Assembly: GCA_023375675.1 (NCBI GenBank)
Contig: JALQBC010000075.1
Location: forward strand, 1-64,000
Reading direction: 5' to 3'
DNA length: 64,000 nt
Origin: Cytospora piceicola
Lineage: Eukaryota; Ascomycota; Sordariomycetes; Diaporthales; Cytosporaceae
Shown here piece after piece: positions 35,241-45,572 of this stretch. The number at the start of each line of letters is the position of its first letter. The stretch's first letter is position 1. Under the pieces are notes generated by a model. The model saw nothing but the letters and a program-made list of their open reading frames with translations. It made no database searches and was not told where the DNA came from. The translations under genes were made by a program, and so were the position numbers.

Positions 35241-35322
35241 GTTACCTAGGTATTGTCTTCCATCTCACAGCTATCACCATTGTTGCTGCTACCTAGGCCA
35301 AGTAGCTGATACTGCCGACCAT

Positions 35323-36835
35323 TCATTCATTTGAGACGGCGCGTTTTCGCTTTCTCACAGGCCAAACCCCAATCTTCACCTGGACGTTCTCTTCTTCCCA
35401 CTTCCGTACAAATTCCCCAGGTATGTCCCAATGAGCGTGCCACCCAACCCGGAGCTTCAACCGCGGAACAGTCACATCGTCTTTCTCCACCGCCACGGGG
35501 CCCAGAATGCCATCCATCGCCTGCCCTGCCTGAAGACGGCGAGCTACGATCCCACAAGCGTCAGACTGGTCGAGCCCCAGGTCAAATAGTGCCGACTGGA
35601 GACCTGGCATACGCCGTCTCGAAGCCGCATCCGCAAAATCCAGCATAAGGGACTCGAATCTTTCACTTGGCCTCCTTCGCCAGGGGTGATACGGCCGCTT
35701 TCCGTTGGCCATGGCATCCTGCATCTCGTCGTCCGCCGGATCCGCGCTTGCGTCCGAGCCGTCGTCGCTGCTCTCCGATCTCGCGTCTTCCGGGCTGCCC
35801 CATCCTGGCTCTTCTTTGTCCGGGTCGCCGGTATAATACCACTCGCCGCTGGGACTCAGGATTCCGGAGATAATCTTGAGGCGCCGCAGGTAAGGCCAGG
35901 TCGTCGTATCGGGGTTTCCTTGGCTAACAGTGCGCCCATAGCGGAATAGGTCGGGCGAAAGAAGGATGTTAACCAGCTCCAGCTCGACCAGAGTAGCCTG
36001 TGACAAGTCCAGAATCGACTCGCAGAGAGGATCGACGCCTGTCTCCTGGTCGTGAACCGCAAGGCCCGAGGCTGCGAAGCTGTGATCATCTGGGTCGGGT
36101 GCACCGCGCCCAAGCGCTCGATATGCAGCTGTCTTAGCTGGGGAAGACGATCACGCAAACCCCTTAGCCCGTTAGCTAACGCCAACCTATGCTCTCTTCG
36201 CATGTCGAGCCGCTTGATAGCTGAATCCAGATACCTGAGATCAAGGTAGTCGAGGCGGGGGAAGGCGGCTGCAAGCTTGCAAAGTGCCGTCGGGTGCAAC
36301 ACCATGCCTGGGATCGCGTCAAGTGGGAGACTGCTAACCAGTTCCACAGAGGGTAGACCTGCCTCATATCCCCCGAGATCCATATATTCGCGTGTGGCGC
36401 TCGAGTCGGCCAGTCCGAACTCTCGGTGTGATGGCCTATCCCGAGGTTACTGTCATACATGTCATCTTCGTCTAGCTGGAACTGAAGGGACAGCTGGAAT
36501 CTGCCCATGCTGTCGGACTCCCACTGGCCAAGCAGAGTCAAGAGTGAGCTAATCGAAACCCTGGCGATCTCCTCGTTGGCAGCATGACGGCCAGGCGAGT
36601 TACTGTAGCTGGGCAGGAACACGCAGAGATCGAGCTTGCGCAGTGCAGCTCTGCGCCGGGGCTCCGAGAAAATTGGTTCGAAGGTGGAAAGTTTGCTGTT
36701 CTTGAGCTCGCTGTGTGCGAGGGATTGGGCTTCAACGGCATACTGCCATTGCGTGAGACGGTGGCGTATATGGGTTGGCGAGGCTGTGCTGCCTGTTGAA
36801 GTCGTAGTGCTTTTAATCGTGCCCATATCCGCCAC
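35323..36835 (-). pseudogene. Frameshifted LRR/F-box-like protein gene (possible DUF6546 relative)
   Basis: Three overlapping minus-strand frames join into one protein. The first (36835 to about 36430) ends after [17 protein letters not shown]. The second (about 36410-36075) contains [20 protein letters not shown] and the leucine-rich [20 protein letters not shown]. The third (about 36070-35323) contains [18 protein letters not shown] and [20 protein letters not shown], and ends [18 protein letters not shown]. The layout resembles fungal F-box-associated proteins of about 500 residues that end in a conserved W/H-rich segment; that assignment is tentative. Frame changes near 36420 and 36070 have no splice sites, so two indels have broken the gene. 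In-frame stops are otherwise rare, which suggests recent inactivation or sequence errors. Confidence 0.5.
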
Positions 36836-37535
36836 TCATCTCTCTAGGGATAATGCAGCTCAATATTGAGAAATGTTATGATGAGAGAGGTGTTCTCGGG
36901 GCTGAGTTTGTCCATCTTTGTTGTCTGTGCAGCCTGTAGTAGTCTGCATTAGTGGTGTGTGCATTTGGGATCATGAATCTGGTTGAAGTTGAAATAGAGC
37001 AGGAAAAGAAGGAAAGCCTGTTTCTCAATTATATACTATCCAGATTGCTTGCTAGGTGGATCTCACAGTGCGGGATATCTCGAAACTACGCCACTTAAAG
37101 TTGGCCTGAATTTAATTCTGCTGTAGCTTCAGTCAGACATGGGGTATACATCAACATGGGAATGCATGAACATGATTTATGGCGAGTCTAGGTCTTCTCA
37201 TCTTCCAGTTCTGTACCTGGTGATCGTTACTATAGTAACTATTTGGCCTCAGAGCCTACAACTCACGGCTGGTGCCCCAAATCGACCGGACACCTGGAAA
37301 CTATCTACGGATTCGTGCGTGCTCAGTCCTCAATACCAACGCAATGCGCATAGTCAGCCCACGACACGGAAGAGCAGTCTGTTGAAACAGCAGGGCTCCA
37401 AGAATAAACCTTGTCCGCAGTAATCCCGTACTCTGTGTAGATAGCGTAAAAGAAACTACCCGCTGGATCATTTGCAGGAAGTGTCACTTAAGTTTGCTCT
37501 CAACTAATGTGAAGATGCTTACATTGCCCAGTATA
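36836..37535. other. Intergenic, no recognised gene
   Basis: It lies upstream of the LRR/F-box-like gene and downstream of the LysM remnant. No open frame with a domain is seen. Confidence 0.5.
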
Positions 37536-39930
37536 CTATTCGTCACAATTGGAGGTCTGACCCGTGCCTGTCTGAATTGCGGCAGAAGGACTAGTCATCG
37601 TTGCCGTGTCCCGTGGCAGCGATAGAAGATGACAATGTGCCAGCCGTGGTTGTGTTGGCCGATTCGAGTTTGGTATTGTAGCGGACGATGTGGTGTTTGC
37701 AGTATCATCATCATCATCGGTCGAAGGGGTGATGTCCACATAGTATTGATAATCTGCCAGGGAGTTAGTATCAATACGATCAATACGATTATCCCTCTCA
37801 CAACGTGGGCCAGTCGGATCCGGCGGGGGAGTATGCGTAGCAAGCCACAGTCCAGAGCAGTCCTCTCCCAAGTCGGTGTTCCTAGCATAAAACTGCGCAA
37901 TTGCGATATCGTATAAGCTCAGGATACATGCGCAGGTATAACCAGAGCAATCCCAGACATCCAGGTACTCGGTGCAGTTGGTTAGGGTCTCGTCCCTCTT
38001 TGGCTCCCCATTATCTGTGTTGTCAGCGTCGGAAGATGCGCTGTCTCCGTACCAATACTGGCCGCGATACTGATATCCGCGTTGAAAAGCACAGATCTTC
38101 AAGCTGGAGTCTCCTAGTGCATGTAACGTCATGAAATAATAATTGGATGTGGAGCCGACTGGCACTCACATGGAATTCAAATACCCAAATCCTCAAGGCT
38201 GATTCCAAACACTTGCGCAGCGAAATCACAGTCCGAGGTGAATAGACTACTACCCGTTGCCTTGCCAATATAATTGGTCCCGTTGAAGTATTGCCAGCAG
38301 TCATCCCTAGTACCAGAGGCAAGCGGCAAAGAGGTTGCTGTGGGGTAGGTCTGGTGTAGTCGATTGTGGGCCAAGTCGTGGCCAAGTCGCTGACCAAAGT
38401 CGTGATGGTCGCCGTGTAGGTCACGCACCCGGGCATGCCGCTGTACGTGTTGATATCCCCCACTGCCTCCAACACAAGAGCTCTCCTCCGCGTACAGGTT
38501 TGTGCAATCAGAATTGACGACCGTGTTCAAGAAGAGGAAGTCACCAAGGGAGATGTCAAACTTGAGAGTGATCAGGTGACAGTAATCTCCCGAGACTGCT
38601 GTGTAGTATTTCCCGCAGTTTGTGTTGGTTTCGACTGCTAAATCAGTAGGAACAGTGGCCGCATTTGTGGCTGTGATGGGGCCGAGGGCTGTGATGGAGC
38701 TGGGCAAAGTGGAAGCGGTACCCGGTTTGGAGACACAGAGCTGGTCGTCGACTATGCCGTTCAAGTTGTAGCAGCTAAAATCTAGACTGGGTTTCCAGGC
38801 CTTTGATTGAGCTTCGGTGATATTCTGCGACTTGAAGATTGTGATGCAGGTGTCATTTTTCTGGACAGTATAGACATCGCAGGTATTGATCATAAACAGA
38901 TCTCCTGAGCTTGGAAAGTCCACGCACTTCGCTGTGAGATCATTGTCTGTAAGAAGTCATGAGGTGCCAATGCTCTCAGAGAGGGATATTGAATGAAAGT
39001 CACCGCCTGCTCCAATCGAATATACTGTTCCCCAAGCATGTCGATGTGGTAGTTGCTGCGGCAGAAGTTTGCGTAGTGGTTCTGTACAATGAGATGATAA
39101 TGTCAGTACTTGCGTACAGGACGCGAAACCATGCAGAACAGAGGTGATAAGGAGAGGTTACTTGCGCGTAAATCGTTCCATTCGTTGTGGTCAGGGATAT
39201 ATCCGTGATACCACAACTTGCAGTCTTGAACTGATAGATACAACTCGACAACAGGTCGGGGTCCTCGTAGTAGGGCGATCCAGCTTGGAACCCAAGGTTT
39301 TTGACGAGACATATGTCACGGATCAGTGATCACTATGTCTCCATACATGCCCATGACAGGGACTGAATGCATCAAAAATTATTGCCATGTCAGCAGGTAA
39401 CTACCCCGGTAGTCATACAGTCTTTAACGAACGAGAATCTTCAGGACAAAGTAGACGTTCCACTGATCGTTGTGAGCCGTGGCGTTGGGATCAAGATATG
39501 CAGCGTAAGAAGCAGCCAGATTGTTGCAGAAGTTACCGTTCTCGTTAGCAAGACACGTCAGGTTGTAATTGTACCTGAGGATCACCGGGATGATAGAGAC
39601 AGGAAGGGTCTGGTTTTTGTTGTCCAGCCATGCATCGCTGATGCACGCAGACTCGACGCTCATTTGAAAGGTTCCAAGGTCTCCCTCACAAGTCGAGGTG
39701 CACCCTCGAAGTAGCGTGCTGTTGGAATAGTATGTGCCCCTGGTGATAGCTGGAACAACGAGGTTACAGTCAATGTCGGCCACGAGTGCGGATGAGCATG
39801 TTGCAGTGATGTTGGAAGGAATAGTAGTGTTTGTGCAAGAACTGACAGCTTGGACGAAAGGTACGAGTACCGAAAATCCGGTTACGAGAGCGAGAGTAGA
39901 ACGATTTGGACGAGATCATGATGTCAAGTT
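37536..39930 (-). pseudogene. Decayed secreted multi-LysM protein gene
   Basis: The minus strand carries a cysteine-rich secreted protein of the fungal LysM family, which binds chitin in the wall or extracellular space. A signal-peptide-like stretch (LVTGFSVLVPFVQAVSS, about 39890-39840) has its only nearby ATG one frame off. Next come CNLVVPAITRGTYY (39770), LVKNLGFQAGSPYYEDPDLL (39320) and CGITDISLTTTNGT. Three LysM-like blocks follow: GAGGDFHSISLSESIG (39020), CDVYTVQKNDTCITIF (38880) and KYYTAVSGDYCHLITLKFDI (38610). The C-terminal block includes CTEYLDVWDCSGYTC (37980). Stops sit where Trp is expected (TGA at 38957-38959 and 38177-38179), with frameshifts near 39035, 38460 and 38340. Introns are likely around 39400-39330 and 39170-39085. 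It lies head to head with the chitinase remnant. Confidence 0.72.
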
Positions 39931-40169
39931 GGGCTATAAAAGAACGACGAGTGCTACAAGTGAGAACCCTTGGGAAACTCACAAGAAAAATGGATAGGAG
40001 AAGTGCGCCAGTATGAACTTCCCATCCTCCGACTTCTCTTTCCAACTTAGATTGAGAGCAGCCCTCACACCAACCAACATTGAGCTGAATCGACAACGCC
40101 CAAGTCTTGATTGACCTCAAATATTCTTCTTTCAGCCTCACATGCTGATGATTACTAGAAATTCTCAAA

Positions 40170-40288
40170 CAGCAGAACAGAACACGGTCTGACCAGAAAT
40201 GGTAGACATACTGTGCTGGAAATGTGGACAGCAGAACAGAACACGGTCTGACCAGAAATGGTACACATACTGTGCTGGAAATGTGGAC
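40170..40288. repeat. 59-bp tandem duplication
   Basis: Two adjacent copies of a 59-bp sequence starting CAGCAGAACAGAACACGG, at 40170-40228 and 40229-40287, with about one difference (TAGACA against TACACA). It lies in the intergenic region between the LysM and chitinase remnants, in what was probably their shared promoter. Confidence 0.9.
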
Positions 40289-40289
40289 A

Positions 40290-41265
40290 CCACGGGCTGA
40301 TCTCGCTGTAGGCTTGGTCAAAGGTTCGATCAGCATGATGAGACATAATGTGAAGTATAATCACTCTGTAAGACTTCGTGACAAGTTGTCCCCTTCTCTT
40401 CAACTTTCTCAGTTCAAATATACGAGATACTTTGCTTTCGGTATCAGACCGTTGTCCTTCATTTGCAGTGTCCTAAAAGGTGAGGCCTTGGAACACCGAA
40501 TCATTGTATCACCTTTGGTCAAACCAATTGATATGGCGTCTAATTCTTCCTATCTACGCAGTTTCTGCTGCCACCAACTCTCGTCTCTTACTCTCATTTG
40601 TTTGACTTTCTTATACATATTTGGACTGCAGGCCGATCTTGCTACTGGACTACCTGCAGGCTCAACCCCAAGCCTTGTCCAGTCCCAGCCCACTTGAATG
40701 CCGGAACGAAGCATACCAGTGAGTTCAGAATCCGGCCATCTCATTTTGTTGCACGAATCTGGGAACTTGGGATTCTGCAGACTACGCCCTTAGCGTCTTA
40801 AGCCTCTCTCTATGGCTTAGTACTCAGTTGGTCACCTTACTCGCTGGCATAGTGACGTCTCAAGGGATAGCCTCCTGCACAAAACATGTCGGTTTCTACT
40901 TTGGGAGTTTATGCCGTATCAATACCCATGCTAACATGCTTGCTACCACCAAGTCCTTGTGATTACTCAGTCAGGCCTCGTCGAGGCAACGAATACATCA
41001 CATGCGGAGTCCTGATCGTATCCTCTTCACTTATTGGGAAGCGAGATGGAGATTACTCATGCGACGAGGCCAAAACATGTTGAAATGGTAAGAGGCCACT
41101 CCAAGCTGGCTATATCACCACCAATGACTTGAAAGTTACGGTGCTGATGATATGATATAATATATGTGCCTGTTGCTCTATTGAGGCGGGCTGTTGCAGC
41201 TGTAAGCTAAAAACAATACTCTTCCCTTTTCATTCGCACAGCAAAGAGTGCCTTGCTGACTTCTT
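40290..41265. other. Divergent intergenic region, remaining part
   Basis: No domain-bearing frame is seen. It would have held the 5' regions of the chitinase remnant. A short plus-strand frame at 40550-40697 with a signal-peptide-like core (LICLTFLYIFGLQADLATGL) could be the remains of the chitinase signal exon. Confidence 0.4.
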
Positions 41266-41269
41266 CAGA

Positions 41270-44200
41270 CGGACTCGACTATTGTGGAACCACCGGGACA
41301 TCGCCCCATGATTTTCGTTGGAGATCCGTGATACCACGGCAGAGTACGGGCGATACGCAGCGGTTGCGGGCACGGAATGCCCATTAAACGTCTGCTGCAG
41401 CCAGTTTGGCTTCTGCGGGATGACAACCGAGTTCTGCAAAATTACCGACAACGCCAACATAACATGCCAGAGCAACTGCAAGCAGCCCGGCTTGGGGTCC
41501 TCCGGCGTCGATTTCCAGTCAAAAATCATCGGGTACTATGAGGCGTGGGTTGCAAACAGGAGCTGCAACGGCATGACACTGGGCCAGATCCCCGTTAACG
41601 CACCCACACACCTGCACTTCCCAGGGTTCGCGTTTGCATACATCAACACTGGCGACTTTGTTATTGTGCCCATGGACGGAGTTGAAGAGTCCTTGATGAG
41701 CGACTTCACGGGCTTGAAGTCCAAAACCAGCGGGCTCAAGATGATCATCTCGATCGGTGGCTGGTCGTTCAGCGACAACGACACGGTCACGTAGCCTCTC
41801 TTCGGACACATTGCCCGCAGCGCTACGAACAGGGCCACTTTATCACCAGCCTGCTCGACTTTATGCGACAGTACAATTTTGATGGTGTCAAATTGTATTG
41901 GGAGTATCCTGGAGCTGGCGACCGCGGCGGCTCGGACGATGACGGTGTCAATTTCACTCTATTGTTGAAGGAACTGCGCGAGACGTGCGACAACGAGCCC
42001 ATCGACTCCTCCATCGCATTCACTGTTTCAACTTCGTACTAGTACCTGAAGAACTCTGACCTCAACGCCGTGGATCATGTCGACTGGGTCAATGTCATGA
42101 TCTACGACCTACACGGCATATGGGACTCAGACAATTGGAACCCCATTGGCAACACTGTACTCGCGCACACAAATCCCCAGAGATTAACAGCGCACTCGAT
42201 CTGTTCTGGCGGATTGATGTGTCCGCCAACAAGTTACATCTTGATATCGGATTTTACGGACAGTCCTTCCAGCTGTCGGATCCATCGTGTTATAAGCCGG
42301 GCTGCCAATTCAAGGGCGGTGCGTCCGCCGGGTGGTATACCGATAATTCTGGCACGCTGGCCTATTTCGAGATCATTGATATCGTTGACCAAAAGGGCCT
42401 GTCTCCGTACTACGACGAGGAGACCCAGGTCAAGTATATAGTCTAGGACAACAACCAGTGGGTGTCGTATGACGACGCAGACATAATCCATGCCGAGATC
42501 GACTTTGCTAACAACCTTGGCCTAGGCGGTGTTCTTATCTGGTCGATTGATCAAGAGACCGCTGTCCGGGATGCTCTCAAAGCCGTTGTTGGCGATATTG
42601 GTCTCGATGAGGTCGAGTCCGAGGCGGACAACGCGGCCTGCTGGCAGGAGGCCACGGCGCAAGACTGCGTCGTGACAGAGTGCGGAGGATCCTGCGACGC
42701 GGGTTATATATCCATCACAACTCAGCCCTGCGGCTCCGCCACGCCCACTCCGTCACTCGAGTAAGAATATTTCCAAGGTGTGATGTCCTCTGAGCTCAGC
42801 CCCGGAGCCTGACACGAGCTCGTGGCGAGGTACGGCACTCAGCTGCAACGGGCACTGGGCACCTAGGCCTGTGAGAATGGCGAGATAATGCTGGAAATGA
42901 ACAAGTGGGGCAAAGGTGACTACTGCGAGGATGGCAACAAAGCCTACTGCGGAGAAGCTTCATCCACTGAGACCGAGAACAGCTGCTACTGGACCTGCAT
43001 AGGCGGCAGCTGCAATGAAGGCGAACTGCCCCTGACCTCTGCGGGGACTTTCCCTGAGACTGTGGCCGATATTGCCTCGTTTGGCGGGCTGAAATGTCTC
43101 ATCCTGTCTTCCGCACTGTCTGACATCGACATGGATATCCGCCATCTGTACTGGTGCCCTTCGGACGGAATCGCCCAATGGGAAAACTGTGACTGGCATG
43201 GCGACCCCGGGTCTTGAGACGACAGCAACTGTGACTCGGGAAAGCAGGTGCAGTTGACGCAGAGCGACTACGGTGCTGGACAAAGTTGTCTTCCTCGCCT
43301 TGAGCGCACCCGCACCTTCTGCTGCGACCGTGCTGGTGGTGCCAGCCCCTTCCTGCCTGTGCTGCTCGAGTACTTGTTTCCCAGTACGCCGGATGGCGAT
43401 GATGTGCAAATGGACTACGTCCTCGATATCGACAACACTTGAGGCACGGGTAGTGTTAAGACTGGCGAGGATGATGATCTGAATGACGCCACCTTTGGCT
43501 TCTGGATTATGGTCAGTCCGACCGAGATCCAAACCTCGTTGGATAAGCGTGGCGGGTCACTCTAGGAGTTGTCCAACCGCGACGATGCTACTAGCGAGGA
43601 AGAGCAGACGATCAAGATGCTGTGTACAGACCAGTCTGAGGATAGCAACTGCCACAAGATAGGATCAGGTCACGGCGTGCCTAGTACTATCCTCGAGATG
43701 CCTCAGGGACAGGCTTATGGTCTCGCCAGATATGCAGTCGTCAAGTCCATGATTCCCGCCGAGGACCAGCACCTGGAGCTTCCAGGTCACTTACACGAGC
43801 TCGTGAAAAGGGAGTCCATACTGGGCAGAAAGTCCGTCATCTACGACCTTACTTTTGACTACGAGTGGAGACGGATTCTCAGCGACTTGGGAGACTCGCA
43901 GGTTCGCGTCAACTACAGCAATGAAAACGGATACTGGGACGCAGTTGTGGATGAGGCTGCTGAAAGGCGAAAGAAGCGTCCGATGACAGATGTTGATGGC
44001 AACCACTGACGATGGCTGGATGAGGACTTTCTCGCAGACAAGCAGCAGCACTCCAGAGGTTACCTCAGCAATCGAGATCTGCATGAGAGATAGTTCGGCG
44101 ACGATGCCATTGCATGGCTGAAGGACCTGCTGAACAGCCCAAGTACACCTACGACCACGTTGAGTCGGTCACTGCCATCATGGTCCAGGATGATTGAAGT

Positions 44201-44293
44201 TGTGATATCAATGAATACATCAGCCTCATCGCCAGCCTCAATGCACGGCCACTGCCAGAATCAAAGTATCCTCCTCGTTCGGGTTCTCAATGA
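41270..44293 (+). pseudogene. Decayed class V (GH18) chitinase with hevein-type chitin-binding domain
   Basis: The order is typical of large fungal GH18 chitinases related to yeast killer-toxin alpha subunits. It has hevein domain remains (DYCGTTGTSP at 41275, CPLNVCCSQFGFCG at 41380), then the GH18 barrel (IIGYYEAWV, MIISIGGWSFSDN, FDGVKLYWEYPG, GVNFTLLLKEL, DWVNVMIYDLHG, KLHLDIGFYGQSF, LGGVLIWSIDQE). Cys-rich modules and a C-terminal WLKDLLN block end at TGA 44291. Stops lie at 41792, 42040, 42444, 42762, 42864, 43215, 43440, 43563, 44007, 44091 and 44195. Most fit TGG to TGA/TAG or CAG/CGA to TAG/TGA. Frameshifts lie near 41310, 41832, 42172, 42850 and 44137. The DxxDxDxE motif has lost two Asp (see findings). 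The intact enzyme would be secreted and hydrolyse chitin; this copy cannot. Confidence 0.82.
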
Positions 44294-44529
44294 TCGTTAG
44301 CCTGGGTCTTGTCAATAGTAGCAAAGATTGTATGGCGGTGGAAAAAGGAAAGGAACCTTCATGCTCCCTTGGAGCCCTTCTCCCTAACTATTCGAGTGTA
44401 AATCTGCTGGCCTTGCCACCGGCTATTCCATCTCGCATTCGGCCATTCGAAAGGCTGTGTTGGGCGCCAATATGTCGCCATATGGGCCAAATCACTATGG
44501 CCATTTGCCACATCTGAGCCCCTTACGCT

Positions 44530-45203
44530 AATCATTGCTTCTGTTGAGGGAAATGCTATCACCCACAGGCCTGGAACTTGATCTCTCACAATCCTACCTA
44601 TTCCTCAAGACCAGCGGTGAAATTTCTGCTGTCTTTTCTATCGATGCTATGGCCAAAGCCTCATTCAAGAGCAAGGAGCTCACCATCGCCACCCTGCCAA
44701 ATGCTTGACGCATCCTTTACAATCCCTAAGCTCATGCCCGTCGGCCCGACCTTTATTCTCCATGCCGAGGCCGACGCCGAATATGAGCTGGCCGTTCTAT
44801 TCGAAAAGCGCGTCGGAATCGCCTCGTGGGAATTCCAGCAGACTTATCCAGACGACTTATCCAGACGACTTATCCAGACGAGAAGAGCGACTGGGACCCA
44901 GTCTCCCTGGAACACCCTAAGCCCAATTTCAATATAAGGAGAATATGCCGGGCCAGCTTGGTCCCATATTGAGGTTTGGTTGGTTTCGTGTCCGAGGAAA
45001 TGCGTCGAGGGCACGACGCTGCAGAGGCTAAAGCGCAGGCGAGGCGTGGCCACGGTGCTGCGCTGTCCTGCAAGCCCCGGCCTTTGATCTGGCAGTGTCG
45101 CCAGTCTGATGTTGAGCTGGAAGTAAATGCCCGGAAAACGGGAATAGAGATAAACGACATGTGCGGTTCCGGCCCCGGCTCGTACCCAACCGTAAGGCTG
45201 TAG
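44530..45203 (+). pseudogene. Fragment of a secreted-protein gene next to the chitinase
   Basis: Coding-like sequence in shifting frames: LDLSQSYLFLKTSGEISAVF (44577), KASFKSKELTIATLP, then FTIPKLMPVGPTFILHAEAD and FEKRVGIASWEFQQTYPDD (44715-44850). Near 45105 follows DVELEVNARKTGIEINDMCG. The alternating beta-rich pattern recalls the uncharacterised DUF-type secreted proteins that often neighbour LysM/chitinase pairs in fungi; this link is from memory and tentative. A 13-base triplication (GACGACTTATCCA-like, 44848-44883) lies inside. Several stops and frame changes make it non-functional. Confidence 0.4.
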
Positions 45204-45572
45204 GGCTGGCTGCGAGGCTGAGAATAACGGTCAACGGTCAACGGTCAGCGCTTAACAGTTAACGGTGGGTAGGCGAGCCCTACTACTCGCATAGTACGGC
45301 GGGGTTGGGGCCGAAACGGTCATACATACAGGGCAGGGTAAACGCGTAGTAAACGCGGTAAAAACGGTAGAGTAAAACGCGGGACAGAGACACACAACGT
45401 TTCCCCTGCAATACTGTCGGAACCCGGCACAGGGGTTGTTCCGTAAGTTACGAGCCGTAGTCGCCGTTTTGGGTTGTTTTGTCGTCTCGTCGTCCTCTTC
45501 TTCACCATATTCGTCGTTTGGAAAAGAAAAACACCACCCTTCACTACTTCAGAACGACAATGCACCCCTTGA
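45204..45572. other. Intergenic, short direct repeats
   Basis: It contains GGTCAACGGTCAACGGTCA at about 45231-45248 and repeated AAACGCGGTA-like words at 45340-45380. The GTAAGT at about 45442 could be a donor for an upstream exon of the next gene. Confidence 0.4.
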
